From Rhizomicrobium sp. (GTDB lineage Bacteria; Pseudomonadota; Alphaproteobacteria; Micropepsales; Micropepsaceae), in assembly GCA_037200045.1 (NCBI GenBank), contig JBBCHM010000002.1, positions 1,043,241 to 1,107,240 on the forward strand: DNA of 64,000 bases. Reading direction: 5' to 3'. Positions 19,788-27,435 of this stretch are shown here, in pieces. Positions within the stretch are counted from its first letter, which is position 1; every line of letters begins with the position of its first letter. Below the pieces are notes generated by a model. That model was not told the DNA's origin and did not search any database. It saw only the letters and a list, made by a program, of their open reading frames with translations. A program made the position numbers and the translations under genes.

Positions 19788-21371
19788 TCACGCCGGCGCC
19801 ATCACTTCCAGCCTGGGCGAATGTTCTTCCGGCAGGTTGTCGAGGAGATCGGCGATCAGGTCGCTCTTGACGCCCTTCCAGGCCGGATCGTTCCACAGAT
19901 TGACGAATTGGTGCGGATCGTTCTTGAGGTCGTAAAGCTCGCCTTCGGTGCCGTCATATTCGATATGGGTCTTGAAGCCGTTATAGGCGGGGAAATGCGT
20001 CTCCAATCCGTTCGGTTGGCCGACGGTCGATTTCTCGTAGCGCGTCAGCATCAGCCCGTCGCGATAGAGCGAGCGGAAATGCATGCCGTAGCCGGGGAAC
20101 TGGCTGTCCCATTCGCAGAAGGCGCGCTGGCGCGTGCCGTCGTCGGTGGCGGGGAGCGCCCTTCCCTGCATCCAGGCGGGCTGTTCGATGCCGGCGATGG
20201 CGCAGGCGGTGGCGGCGATGTCGATCTGCTCGACCGGCTGGGTGACGGTCGCGGGCGCGATCCTCGCGTTCGGCGCCGGGCGCCAGATGAAGGGCAGCCG
20301 CATCAGCGCGTCGACATGGAACGGGCCCTTGTACATCAGGCCGAAATCGCCCTGCATCTCGCCATGGTCGGTGGTGAAGATCACGTCGGTGTCGTCGTTC
20401 CAGCCCTTGGCCGCGATCTTGGCCATGACCCGGCCGACCGCTTCGTCGATCAGCTCGTTCATAACGTGAACCTTGGCGTTGATCTCGCGGATGTTGTCCG
20501 GCGTAAGTTGCTGCGGGCGGAAATTCTGCGGCCCGCCTTCGGCGTTGACGAAGCGGCCTTCGTAATATTCGAGCCAATGCGCCGGCTTCATCGCCAGCAC
20601 CTTGCGGATTTCCTCGGGCGAGCCGGGATGGCCGTCCGGCAGCGGCAGTTCGCGCCAGTCGCAGCGGCGGTTCTCGTCGGCCGGCGGATCCCAGGGATGA
20701 TGCGGATCGGGGAAGCTCAGCCACAGCATCCAATCGTCCTCGGCGTCCAGCGTGTCGAGCCAGCCGAGCGCCAGGTCGCGCAGCCAATCGGTGTGATAGA
20801 GGCCGCGCGCGATATGATGGTTGGTGGTCTCCGGCGCGCCGGTGTCGCCGCCGGGCGAGGCGTTGAGCAGCGGCGGCCAATTGTCGAACGCCTCCTTGTT
20901 CTTCTCGCGCAGCCAGCGGCCGTAATGGCCGACCGGGCGGCCGGCGAAGCTGGCGATATGCATCGCATGGATCGCATAGTCGAAGCCGCGCCAGGGGCCG
21001 AGATCGCCGTCCCGCTGGCGGAGGTTCTCGCGGAATTTGAACTGCGGATCGAAGCCGGGCTCGAAATGCGCCTTGCCGATCAGCGCGGTCTTGTAGCCGG
21101 CCTTGTCCTTCAGATACTGCGCGAAGCTCGGCGCCTCCTCCGGCAGCGGCACGCCGTTGGAGAACACGCCATGGGTGCGGACATACTGGCCGGTCAGCAT
21201 CGAGGAGCGCGCCGGCATGCAGACCGTGTTCTGGTTGTAGGCGCGGGCATAGTTGATGCCGCTCGCCGCCAGCGCGTCGATGTTCGGCGTGCGGCAAAAC
21301 TTGTTGCCGTTGCAGCCGAGCGAATCCCAGCGCTGCTGGTCGGTGGTGATGAAAAGAAGCTTGCGGCCCAT
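19788..21371 (-). CDS. Sulfatase / alkaline-phosphatase-superfamily hydrolase
   Basis: A 527-residue protein of the sulfatase (S1-type) family. The N terminus LLFITTDQQRWDSLGC carries the first metal-binding Asp. The key cysteine motif is CMPAR at residues 51-55 (CxPxR), the site normally converted to formylglycine, followed by SSMLTGQYVRTHGVFSNG. Later metal ligands lie in VIFTTDHGEMQGDFGL. Such enzymes hydrolyse sulfate or phosphonate esters. No signal peptide is evident, so the protein is likely cytoplasmic, and no sulfatase-maturation gene is seen in the window. Its 3' end nearly meets the FkbM gene. Confidence 0.9.
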   Translation of the reverse strand: MGRKLLFITTDQQRWDSLGCNGNKFCRTPNIDALAASGINYARAYNQNTVCMPARSSMLTGQYVRTHGVFSNGVPLPEEAPSFAQYLKDKAGYKTALIGKAHFEPGFDPQFKFRENLRQRDGDLGPWRGFDYAIHAMHIASFAGRPVGHYGRWLREKNKEAFDNWPPLLNASPGGDTGAPETTNHHIARGLYHTDWLRDLALGWLDTLDAEDDWMLWLSFPDPHHPWDPPADENRRCDWRELPLPDGHPGSPEEIRKVLAMKPAHWLEYYEGRFVNAEGGPQNFRPQQLTPDNIREINAKVHVMNELIDEAVGRVMAKIAAKGWNDDTDVIFTTDHGEMQGDFGLMYKGPFHVDALMRLPFIWRPAPNARIAPATVTQPVEQIDIAATACAIAGIEQPAWMQGRALPATDDGTRQRAFCEWDSQFPGYGMHFRSLYRDGLMLTRYEKSTVGQPNGLETHFPAYNGFKTHIEYDGTEGELYDLKNDPHQFVNLWNDPAWKGVKSDLIADLLDNLPEEHSPRLEVMAPA

Positions 21372-21458
21372 CCGTGTCAGCCCTTCGCATGGAATGCGAA
21401 CTTGTATTCCGGTTTGAACTTAGGCAGTGTCCGCACCCGCCGTCAATGAGGGGTTCGC

Positions 21459-22109
21459 GTGACGCTGTCCATCGACGTGTTCTGGTCGTTCCGCAGTCCC
21501 TATTCCTATCTCGCGACGCCGCGCCTGTGCGAGATGGCGGAAGAGTACGACCTGATCGTCAACGCGCGGCCGGTCTATCCGCTCGCGGTGCGCTCGGGCG
21601 AGTTCTTCTCCCAGGTCAATCCGATGTGGGTGCCGTATCTGATGCGCGACACGATGCGGATCGCGGAGATGCTCGGCCTGCCCTATCAGTGGCCGAGGCC
21701 CGATCCGGTGGTCGTGGACATGCAGACGCGCGCCGCGACGCCGAACCAGCCCTATATCCACCGCCTGACGCGGCTGGGATGCGCCGCCGCCGAGATCGGG
21801 CGCGGCATGCCGTTCCTCAAAGAGGTCAGCCACACGATCTGGTCCGGTCAGCACAATGGCTGGAATGAGGGCGCGCATCTTGCCGACGCGGCGAAGCGCG
21901 CGGGATGCGATCTCGCGAAGCTGGATGCGAAGATCGAGGCCAATCCGGACAAGTACGAGGCGATCATCATCGCCAACCAGGACGCGCACAAGGCGGCCGG
22001 CCATTGGGGCGTGCCGACCATGGTGTTCGAGGGCGAACCCTTCTTCGGACAGGACCGACTCGACGTCCTGCTGTGGCGGCTGCAACAGAAGGGACTCCAG
22101 AAACGATGA
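21459..22109 (+). CDS. DsbA-like 2-hydroxychromene-2-carboxylate isomerase family protein
   Basis: A 216-residue thioredoxin-fold protein of the HCCA isomerase/kappa-GST group. The active region is VFWSFRSPYSYLATPRL near the N terminus, where the Ser of SPYSYL takes the place of the DsbA CxxC cysteine and binds the glutathione thiol. The C-terminal WGVPTMVFEGEPFFGQDRLD is the family's cis-proline and substrate loop. Known members isomerise aromatic degradation intermediates with glutathione, but there is no aromatic pathway around it. The stop overlaps the next gene's ATG (ATGA). Confidence 0.83.
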   Translation: MTLSIDVFWSFRSPYSYLATPRLCEMAEEYDLIVNARPVYPLAVRSGEFFSQVNPMWVPYLMRDTMRIAEMLGLPYQWPRPDPVVVDMQTRAATPNQPYIHRLTRLGCAAAEIGRGMPFLKEVSHTIWSGQHNGWNEGAHLADAAKRAGCDLAKLDAKIEANPDKYEAIIIANQDAHKAAGHWGVPTMVFEGEPFFGQDRLDVLLWRLQQKGLQKR

Positions 22110-23185
22110 GACGGATCCTGATCGTCGCCGTCGCGGTTATCGTCGTTGTCGGGGCCGCCGGCTGGCTGGCGCTGCGCTCGGTCGCGGTCGACACCTGGCT
22201 GTTCCGGCATTTCGTGCACGCCTCGCTCAGCAGCGGCGACGCCAAGCTGGCCGCGGACGGCGAGCTTTCGGTGCTGCTGGTCGGCACCGGCACGCCCTTG
22301 CCCGACGTCGCCCGCGCCGGGCCGAGCACGCTGATCGCGGCGGGCTCGCATCTCTATCTGGTCGATGCGGGAGTCGATTCGGCGCGCAACCTGCTGCTTT
22401 GGAAAGTGCCGCTGGACAGGATCGACGGCGTGCTGATCACCCATCTGCATTCCGACCATATCGGCGGGCTGGCGGAGATCCGCCTGCAGACCTGGGTCGC
22501 CGGCCGCAAGGCGCCGCTCAAGGTCTATGGACCGCCGGGGATCGAGCGCGTGGTGGCGGGCTTCAACGAGGCCTATGCGCTCGACGATGGCTATCGCACC
22601 AAGCATCACGGCGCGGCGATGCTGCCGCCCGAGGGCGCGCTGCTGGTCGCGGTGCCGGTGATCATTCCCCCCGATGCCAAGACCGCGCCGGTGTTCGACG
22701 CGCTGGGGCTGAAAGTGACGGCGATCCGCGTGAAGCACGAGCCGGCCAATCCGGCCTATGGCTATCGCTTCGACTTCGACGGGCGCAGCGTGACGGTGAG
22801 CGGCGACACGATCTACGACGAGGACCTGGCGCACGCGGCGAACAATACCGACGTGCTGGTGCATGAGGGACTGGCGCCGGAGCTGGTCGGGATCATGGAG
22901 AGCGAGATGCTGGCGGCGGGCCGGCCGCGCCCGGCCAAGATCATGCACGACATCCCGGGCTACCATACGTCGCCGGTCGATGCGGCGAGGATCGCCAACA
23001 TGGCGCATGCCAAGCTTTTGCTGTTCACGCATCTATTGCCGATCCTGCCCAACGAGATCGCGGTGCGCGCGTTTTTGAAAGGTGTGGACGCGGTGCGGCC
23101 GGATGGCGTGACGGTCGGGCATGACGGGCTGATCGTGCGGCTGCCCGGACATTCGACCGATATCGAGGTGGAGGATATTCAATAA
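22106..23185 (+). CDS. Membrane-anchored metallo-beta-lactamase-fold hydrolase (arylsulfatase/RNase Z-like)
   Basis: A 359-residue protein. An N-terminal hydrophobic helix (RRILIVAVAVIVVVGAAGWL) anchors or exports it. The metallo-beta-lactamase core follows with LLVGTGTPLPDVARAGPST and the zinc motif THLHSDHIGGL (HxHxDH). Further ligands are the SGDT Asp, and a late His in MHDIPGYHTSP and FTHLLPI. The GTGTP start and spacing resemble the AtsA/RNase Z-like branch, so an ester or sulfate-ester hydrolase is plausible but not proven. It is coupled to the DsbA-like gene by an ATGA overlap. Confidence 0.82.
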   Translation: MRRILIVAVAVIVVVGAAGWLALRSVAVDTWLFRHFVHASLSSGDAKLAADGELSVLLVGTGTPLPDVARAGPSTLIAAGSHLYLVDAGVDSARNLLLWKVPLDRIDGVLITHLHSDHIGGLAEIRLQTWVAGRKAPLKVYGPPGIERVVAGFNEAYALDDGYRTKHHGAAMLPPEGALLVAVPVIIPPDAKTAPVFDALGLKVTAIRVKHEPANPAYGYRFDFDGRSVTVSGDTIYDEDLAHAANNTDVLVHEGLAPELVGIMESEMLAAGRPRPAKIMHDIPGYHTSPVDAARIANMAHAKLLLFTHLLPILPNEIAVRAFLKGVDAVRPDGVTVGHDGLIVRLPGHSTDIEVEDIQ

Positions 23186-23189
23186 AGGT

Positions 23190-23311
23190 GTCATGGCCCG
23201 CGAATGCGGGCCACCCAGGTGACGACGCCTCGGTGCCGTTTTTTTGGAGCCCTTGGTCCTGCAAAATCGATGCAGACTTCAACTGGGTGGCCCGCATTCG
23301 CGGGCCATGAC
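23190..23311. repeat. Dispersed inverted-repeat element, copy 4
   Basis: A 122 bp element. It opens with GTCATGGCCCGCGAATGCGG then GCCACCCAGGTGA and closes with TCAACTGGGTGGCCCGCATT then CGCGGGCCATGAC. It is the best-preserved copy, with perfect outer arms. It starts 5 bases after the metallo-beta-lactamase-fold gene and lies between two convergent genes, where its hairpins could also serve as a bidirectional terminator. Confidence 0.9.
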
Positions 23312-23340
23312 AGCTTTTTTTATTTTCCACTTTCCATAGC

Positions 23341-23793
23341 TTATTTTCTCCGTGTACGGAAGAAATCCTTCAGCAACGCCCCCGCCGCGTCGGCGTCGCC
23401 CGCTCTCGCCACGAGCGGGCGGTGGTGGCAGGTGGGCTGTTCGAAGAATTTCGGCCCGTGCAGGACCGCCCCGCCCTTGGAATCCTCCGCCGCGAACACC
23501 AGCCGCGCCACGCGGGCCAGGCTGATCGCCCCGGCGCACATGGCGCAGGGTTCCAGCGACACGTAAAGCGTGGTGCCGAGGAGGCGCTCATTGCCGAGCG
23601 CGGCGGCGCCGGCCCGCAGGACGAGAATCTCGGCATGGGCCGTCGGATCGTGGCGTTCCACGATGCGGTTGCCGTCTTTCGCCAGAACCTGCCCTTCCGC
23701 CGACAGCAACACGGCGCCAACCGGCACCTCGCCGCGGGCGGCGGCGGCTTGGGCTTCTGCTATCGCGAGTGCTATGGCTTCGTCGTCATCCAT
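23341..23793 (-). CDS. tadA: tRNA adenosine(34) deaminase
   Basis: A 150-residue zinc deaminase that converts A34 to inosine in tRNA-Arg(ACG). The zinc and proton-shuttle motifs are TAHAE (His53, Glu55) and PCAMC (Cys83, Cys86). GEVPVGAVLL near the N terminus and ARVARLVFAAEDSKGGA after the second motif are typical of TadA rather than of guanine or cytidine deaminases. Length is normal. The ATG at 23793 lies close to the divergent pseudouridine synthase gene. Confidence 0.93.
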   Translation of the reverse strand: MDDDEAIALAIAEAQAAAARGEVPVGAVLLSAEGQVLAKDGNRIVERHDPTAHAEILVLRAGAAALGNERLLGTTLYVSLEPCAMCAGAISLARVARLVFAAEDSKGGAVLHGPKFFEQPTCHHRPLVARAGDADAAGALLKDFFRTRRK

Positions 23794-23807
23794 CGCCGAG
23801 ATCCGAT

Positions 23808-24617
23808 TTGGCCAAGACTAGCACGCCCAGATGGTCGCCCAAGACCGATGCCGAGCCGATCGAGCAGATCGCGGAGGACACGGGTAAGACCGGCGAGCGC
23901 ATCGCCAAGGCGATCGCCCGGGCCGGCATCTGCTCGCGCCGCGACGCCGAGAAGATGATCGCCGAGGGCCGCGTGGCGGTGGACGGCGAGACGCTGACCT
24001 CCCCGGCCCTGAACGTGACCGCGCTCAACGTCATCACGCTGGACGGCAAGCCGATCGCGGCCAAGGAGCAGACGCGGCTATGGCGCTATCACAAGCCGTC
24101 GGGCCTGGTGACCACGCACAAGGACCCGCATGGCCGGCCGACCGTGTTCATGAGCCTGCCCAAGCAATTGCCGCGCGTCGTGTCGGTCGGGCGGCTCGAT
24201 TTCAATTCCGAAGGCCTCCTGCTGCTGACCAATGACGGCGACATGGCGCGGCGGCTCGAACTGCCGGCGAGCGGCTGGACGCGGACCTATCGCGCGCGGC
24301 TGTTCGGCAAGGTGACCCAGGCCGATCTCGACAAGCTGGCGACCGGGATCACCATAGACGGGGTGAAATACGGGCCGGTGGTCGCCGATCTGGAACGCTC
24401 CAAGGGGATGTACTCCTGGGCGAGCGTGCAGCTCAAGGAAGGCAAGAACCGCGAAGTGAAGCGGCTGATGGAACGGCTGGGGCTGAAAGTGGCGCGGCTG
24501 ATCCGGGTGCAGTACGGCCCGTTCCATCTCGGCCATCTCGCCGAGGGCGCGGTCGAGGAAGTGCCGGCGAAGCTGTGGCGCGAACAACTCGGCATCGGAC
24601 GCAAGAAGCGCTCTTAA
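23808..24617 (+). CDS. Pseudouridine synthase of the RsuA/RluB family
   Basis: About 269 residues. An S4 RNA-binding domain comes first (GERIAKAIARAGICSRRDAE, RVAVDGETL), then the RsuA-type catalytic domain with SVGRLDFNSEGLLLLTNDGD, in which the Asp of GRLDFNS is the catalytic residue. The KEGKNREVKRLMERLGL block is characteristic of RluB/RsuA. It probably modifies one uridine in rRNA; RluB-like is my preference because an S4 domain and a basic N terminus are present. TTG 23808 is the likely start; ATG 23769 is in frame but runs antisense through the tadA start. Confidence 0.87.
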   Translation: MAKTSTPRWSPKTDAEPIEQIAEDTGKTGERIAKAIARAGICSRRDAEKMIAEGRVAVDGETLTSPALNVTALNVITLDGKPIAAKEQTRLWRYHKPSGLVTTHKDPHGRPTVFMSLPKQLPRVVSVGRLDFNSEGLLLLTNDGDMARRLELPASGWTRTYRARLFGKVTQADLDKLATGITIDGVKYGPVVADLERSKGMYSWASVQLKEGKNREVKRLMERLGLKVARLIRVQYGPFHLGHLAEGAVEEVPAKLWREQLGIGRKKRS

Positions 24618-24691
24618 GTTCCCCCTCCGCCCTTCGCGCCTAACGGCGCTACGGGCACCTCCCCCGCCAGCGCTCCGCGCGCGGGGGAGGA
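24618..24691. repeat. CTCCCCC-type hairpin repeat, copy 1
   Basis: The sequence runs from CCCCCTCCGCCCTTCGCGCC through GGCACCTCCCCCGC to GCGGGGGAGG. It forms a C-rich/G-rich stem and matches the organisation of the repeats at 25296-25352 and 37590-37650 (CCTCCGCC, an element containing GCTACG or CTTCGCTC, GGCACCTCCCCCGC, GGGGGAGG). It lies immediately downstream of the pseudouridine synthase gene. Confidence 0.65.
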
Positions 24692-24760
24692 CGACCTCGC
24701 AACGGAACCGAAGCGCGTCGGCTCGCGTTGGCCTGTGGCAACCCCGCAAGGAATTCCACC

Positions 24761-25288
24761 ATGGCCATTCTGGACGTCTTCTCGTCTTCCGACGCCAAGC
24801 GCGCGAAGCGCGCCAACGGCGCACGCGCCGAAGCCGGCGACACGGACATCCTCGACACGCTCAAGGAGGAGCATGACGAGGTGAAGGAACTGCTCGGCAA
24901 GCTGGTCGATACCGAAAAGGCGGCGGAGCGCACGTCGCTGGTCAAGCAGATCAAGGCGGCGCTGATCCCGCATGTCCGCGCCGAGGAGAAGGTCGTCTAC
25001 GACGCGATCATCGCCCAGCGCGACAAGGATTCGAAGGTTGACGGCAACGAAGGCTATATCGAGCACAAGCATGCCGACATCGCGCTCAAGCGGCTGGACA
25101 CGATTCGCCCCGCCTCGTCGCCCGAGTTCACCGCGGCGGCGAAGGTGCTGAAGGAGCTCGTCGAACACCACATCGAGGAAGAAGAGAGCAATGTGTGGCG
25201 CGACGTGCGCAAGGCGTTCGACGGCGACGCGCGCGTCGAGATGAACCGCAAATTCGAGGCGGCGAAGAAGAAGGTGAAGGTGGCGTGA
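24761..25288 (+). CDS. Hemerythrin-like (HHE) domain protein
   Basis: A 175-residue protein with a four-helix HHE-type domain: EEHDEVKELLGKL, LIPHVRAEEKVVYDAI, YIEHKHADIALKRL and ELVEHHIEEEESNVW supply the His and Glu ligands for a di-iron site. The N terminus is lysine-rich (DAKRAKRANGARA) and the C terminus is basic (KKKVKVA). Such proteins bind oxygen or nitric oxide, or act in iron and stress handling. The ATG at 24761 follows AAGGAATTCCACC; a frame from 24728 adds 11 unlikely residues. It is a monocistronic gene flanked by two hairpin repeats. Confidence 0.85.
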   Translation: MAILDVFSSSDAKRAKRANGARAEAGDTDILDTLKEEHDEVKELLGKLVDTEKAAERTSLVKQIKAALIPHVRAEEKVVYDAIIAQRDKDSKVDGNEGYIEHKHADIALKRLDTIRPASSPEFTAAAKVLKELVEHHIEEEESNVWRDVRKAFDGDARVEMNRKFEAAKKKVKVA

Positions 25289-25295
25289 CCGGTTT

Positions 25296-25352
25296 CCTCC
25301 CCCCTTGTCATGGGGGAGGTGCCGAGCGTAGCGAGGCGGAGGGGGCCATGCC
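25296..25352. repeat. CTCCCCC-type hairpin repeat, copy 2 (inverted orientation)
   Basis: CCTCCCCCCTTGTCATGGGG then GAGGTGCCGAGCGTAGCGAG then GCGGAGGGGG. This is the reverse-oriented version of the repeat at 24618. The same GTCATGG core occurs as in the larger element family. A further partial fragment (CTCCTCCCCCGCTTCGCGG) follows near 25375. Confidence 0.65.
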
Positions 25353-25468
25353 GGCGGTTGAGCGCGCGGCTGCCTCCTCCCCCGCTTCGCGGCCGAGCTA
25401 ACGTTGCGTAAGCGCCCGGCCCAGCCCTGGATTTTGATCCCGATCAATCTTCCCCATGGCCATTTCAA

Positions 25469-25483
25469 CTGACAATATGTCAG
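25469..25483. promoter_or_regulatory. CTGAC-N5-GTCAG operator-like dyad upstream of the monooxygenase
   Basis: A perfect 5+5 inverted repeat CTGAC-AATAT-GTCAG, centred about 47 bases before the monooxygenase start. The arms extend by one base (CTGACA/TGTCAG with a 3 bp centre). A dyad with identical arms and spacing lies upstream of fabI at 46030. The layout is that of a TetR- or FadR-like operator, but no regulator gene is adjacent. Confidence 0.5.
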
Positions 25484-25522
25484 CGGAATGCGCTAGAGTT
25501 TAAAAAACAGGGAGATGGGATC

Positions 25523-27022
25523 GTGACCGCAACGGATGTGCTTGAGCGGCCGGCGGCCGGGCAGAAGGCCGAACATTTCGACGTGCTGATCGTGGGTGCC
25601 GGCATTTCCGGCGTCGGCGGGGCCTACCACCTCTCCAAGCAATGTCCGGATCGCAGCTTCGTGGTGCTGGAGAGCCTGGAGAGCTTCGGCGGCACCTGGC
25701 TGACGCACAAATATCCTGGCGTCCGCTCCGACAGCGATCTCTACACTTTCGGCTACCGCTTCAAGCCGTGGACCGGCCATCCGATCGCGAGCGCCGGCGA
25801 GATCCTGAAATACATGGGCGAGGTGATCGCGGAGAACGAACTCGCCAAGCATATCCGCTATCGCCACAAGATCCTGTCGGCTGAGTGGTCTAGCAAGGAC
25901 AGCCGTTGGACCATCGAGGCGGAGCTCGGCGACGGTTCGCGCAAGACCTACACGGCGAACTTCCTGTGGATGTGCCAGGGCTATTACCGTCACTCCGAAG
26001 GCTATACCCCGCGCTGGAAGGGAATGGAGCGCTTCAAGGGCCGCATCGTGCATCCGCAGAGCTGGCCCGAAGACCTCGACTACAAGGGCAAGCGCGTGGT
26101 GGTGATCGGCTCGGGCGCGACGGCGGCGACGCTGGTGCCGGCGATCGCCGGCGATTGCGAGCACGTCACGGTGCTGCAGCGCTCGCCGACCTATTTCATT
26201 CCGGGGCGCAACGCCAACGACCTCGCCGACCAGCTCCGCCAGCTCGAGGTCGACGAGACCTGGATCCACGAGATCGTGCGCCGCAAGATCAATTACGACA
26301 TGGCGGCGTTCACCAAGATGGCGTTCGAATATCCGGACGCGGTGAAGACCGAGCTGCTCAATGGCGTTCGCGCCCATCTCGGACCCGACTACGACATGAA
26401 GCATTTCACGCCCAACTATCTGCCGTGGCGCCAGCGCATCGCCTTCGTGCCGGAGGGCGATCTCTTCAAGGGGATCAAGGCCGGCAAGGCCTCGATGGTT
26501 ACCGACGAGATCGAGACCTTCACCGAGGACGGAATCCTGACGCAGGGCGGCATCGAGATCAAAGCCGACATCGTGATCACCGCGACGGGGTTCAATCTGA
26601 ACGTGCTGGGCGACATCGACTTCGCGGTCGACGGCGTGCCGCTCGATTTCTCCAAGACCGTGACCTATCGCGGCATGATGTTCACCGGCGTGCCCAATCT
26701 GGTGTGGGTGTTCGGCTATTTCCGCGCGAGCTGGACGCTGCGGGCCGATCTGATCGGCGATTTCGTGTGCCGGCTGCTCAACCACATGAAGGCGAAGGGC
26801 GTGCGCCGCGTCGTGCCGGCGCTCAGGCCCGAGGACAAGGACATGACGCTGGGGCCGTGGATCGATCCGGAGAATTTCAATCCGGGCTATCTGATGCGCG
26901 GGATGCATCTGCTGCCGCAGCGCGGCGACAAGCCGGAATGGCAGCACAGCCAGGATTACTGGACGGAGAAGGACCAGTTCCCGGCGATCGACCTGGATGA
27001 TCGGGCGTTCGTCTACGGGTAG
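25523..27022 (+). CDS. Flavin-containing monooxygenase, Baeyer-Villiger type
   Basis: A 499-residue class B flavoprotein monooxygenase. FAD-binding VLIVGAGISG (residues 21-30) and FGGTWLTHKYPGVRSDSDLY come first. The Baeyer-Villiger fingerprint FKGRIVHPQSWP (FxGxxxHxxxWP, residues 171-182) follows, and then NADPH-binding VVVIGSGATAATLVPAIA. These enzymes insert oxygen next to ketones to make esters or lactones, or oxidise heteroatoms. No pathway genes flank it. The start ATG/GTG region at 25523 follows GGGAGATGG. A dyad operator lies 40 bases upstream. Confidence 0.9.
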   Translation: MTATDVLERPAAGQKAEHFDVLIVGAGISGVGGAYHLSKQCPDRSFVVLESLESFGGTWLTHKYPGVRSDSDLYTFGYRFKPWTGHPIASAGEILKYMGEVIAENELAKHIRYRHKILSAEWSSKDSRWTIEAELGDGSRKTYTANFLWMCQGYYRHSEGYTPRWKGMERFKGRIVHPQSWPEDLDYKGKRVVVIGSGATAATLVPAIAGDCEHVTVLQRSPTYFIPGRNANDLADQLRQLEVDETWIHEIVRRKINYDMAAFTKMAFEYPDAVKTELLNGVRAHLGPDYDMKHFTPNYLPWRQRIAFVPEGDLFKGIKAGKASMVTDEIETFTEDGILTQGGIEIKADIVITATGFNLNVLGDIDFAVDGVPLDFSKTVTYRGMMFTGVPNLVWVFGYFRASWTLRADLIGDFVCRLLNHMKAKGVRRVVPALRPEDKDMTLGPWIDPENFNPGYLMRGMHLLPQRGDKPEWQHSQDYWTEKDQFPAIDLDDRAFVYG

Positions 27023-27115
27023 CCGGTCCGCCCGGAACCCTAGAACTCGATGTGGTTTGGCATTTTCCCGATGGGCTGTTAGAAGCCGCGCGCGCCATTC
27101 ACCGAGAATGCCCCC

Positions 27116-27346
27116 ATGAAAAAGAAGAAATACGAGACGCCCAAGCCCTATGCCGCCGAAACCAAGGATGCGCGGTTCGCCGGCACCTTCGAGGTGCTGA
27201 TCCCGGTCGAGGGCCGCAACAAGCCGCTGCGCGCGCCACGCCAGTTCGACACGCTGCAGGCCGCCGAAGCCTGGCTGCACAGCCCCGACGGCAAGGACTC
27301 GATCGCCGAGCTGATGGAAGAAGAGGCGAAGGTCCGGTCGAAGTAA
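27116..27346 (+). CDS. Conserved-looking small hypothetical protein
   Basis: A 76-residue soluble protein beginning MKKKKYETPKPYAAETKDAR and ending with an acidic/basic helix (SIAELMEEEAKVRSK). The middle FAGTFEVLIPVEGRNKPLRA, FDTLQAAEAWLHSPDG reads as beta strands followed by a helix, like small DUF domains found as single genes. I do not recognise the family. The ATG at 27116 is preceded by a weak GAGAATG box. A palindrome follows 3 bases after the stop, which supports this being a real transcription unit. Confidence 0.6.
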   Translation: MKKKKYETPKPYAAETKDARFAGTFEVLIPVEGRNKPLRAPRQFDTLQAAEAWLHSPDGKDSIAELMEEEAKVRSK

Positions 27347-27348
27347 CC

Positions 27349-27376
27349 CATCACCTCCCTGCAAGGGGAGGTGATG
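27349..27376. terminator. Perfect inverted repeat after the 76-residue gene
   Basis: CATCACCTCC (27349-27358) pairs exactly with GGAGGTGATG (27367-27376) across an 8-base loop, directly after the stop of the small gene at 27346. The stem is strong but lacks a T run, so it may be a terminator, an RNA stabiliser, or a member of the short C-rich hairpin family. Confidence 0.5.
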
Positions 27377-27435
27377 AGAGCCATGCACAATTGCCTGTTG
27401 CCCCGCCGCCGCCGCGCGGGCATTTTCCGCCGCCC

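Noticed and set aside
23769..23807. Upstream start ATG 23769 for the pseudouridine synthase gene
   Set aside because: It would overlap the tadA start antisense and has no RBS; TTG 23808 gives a more natural S4-domain N terminus.
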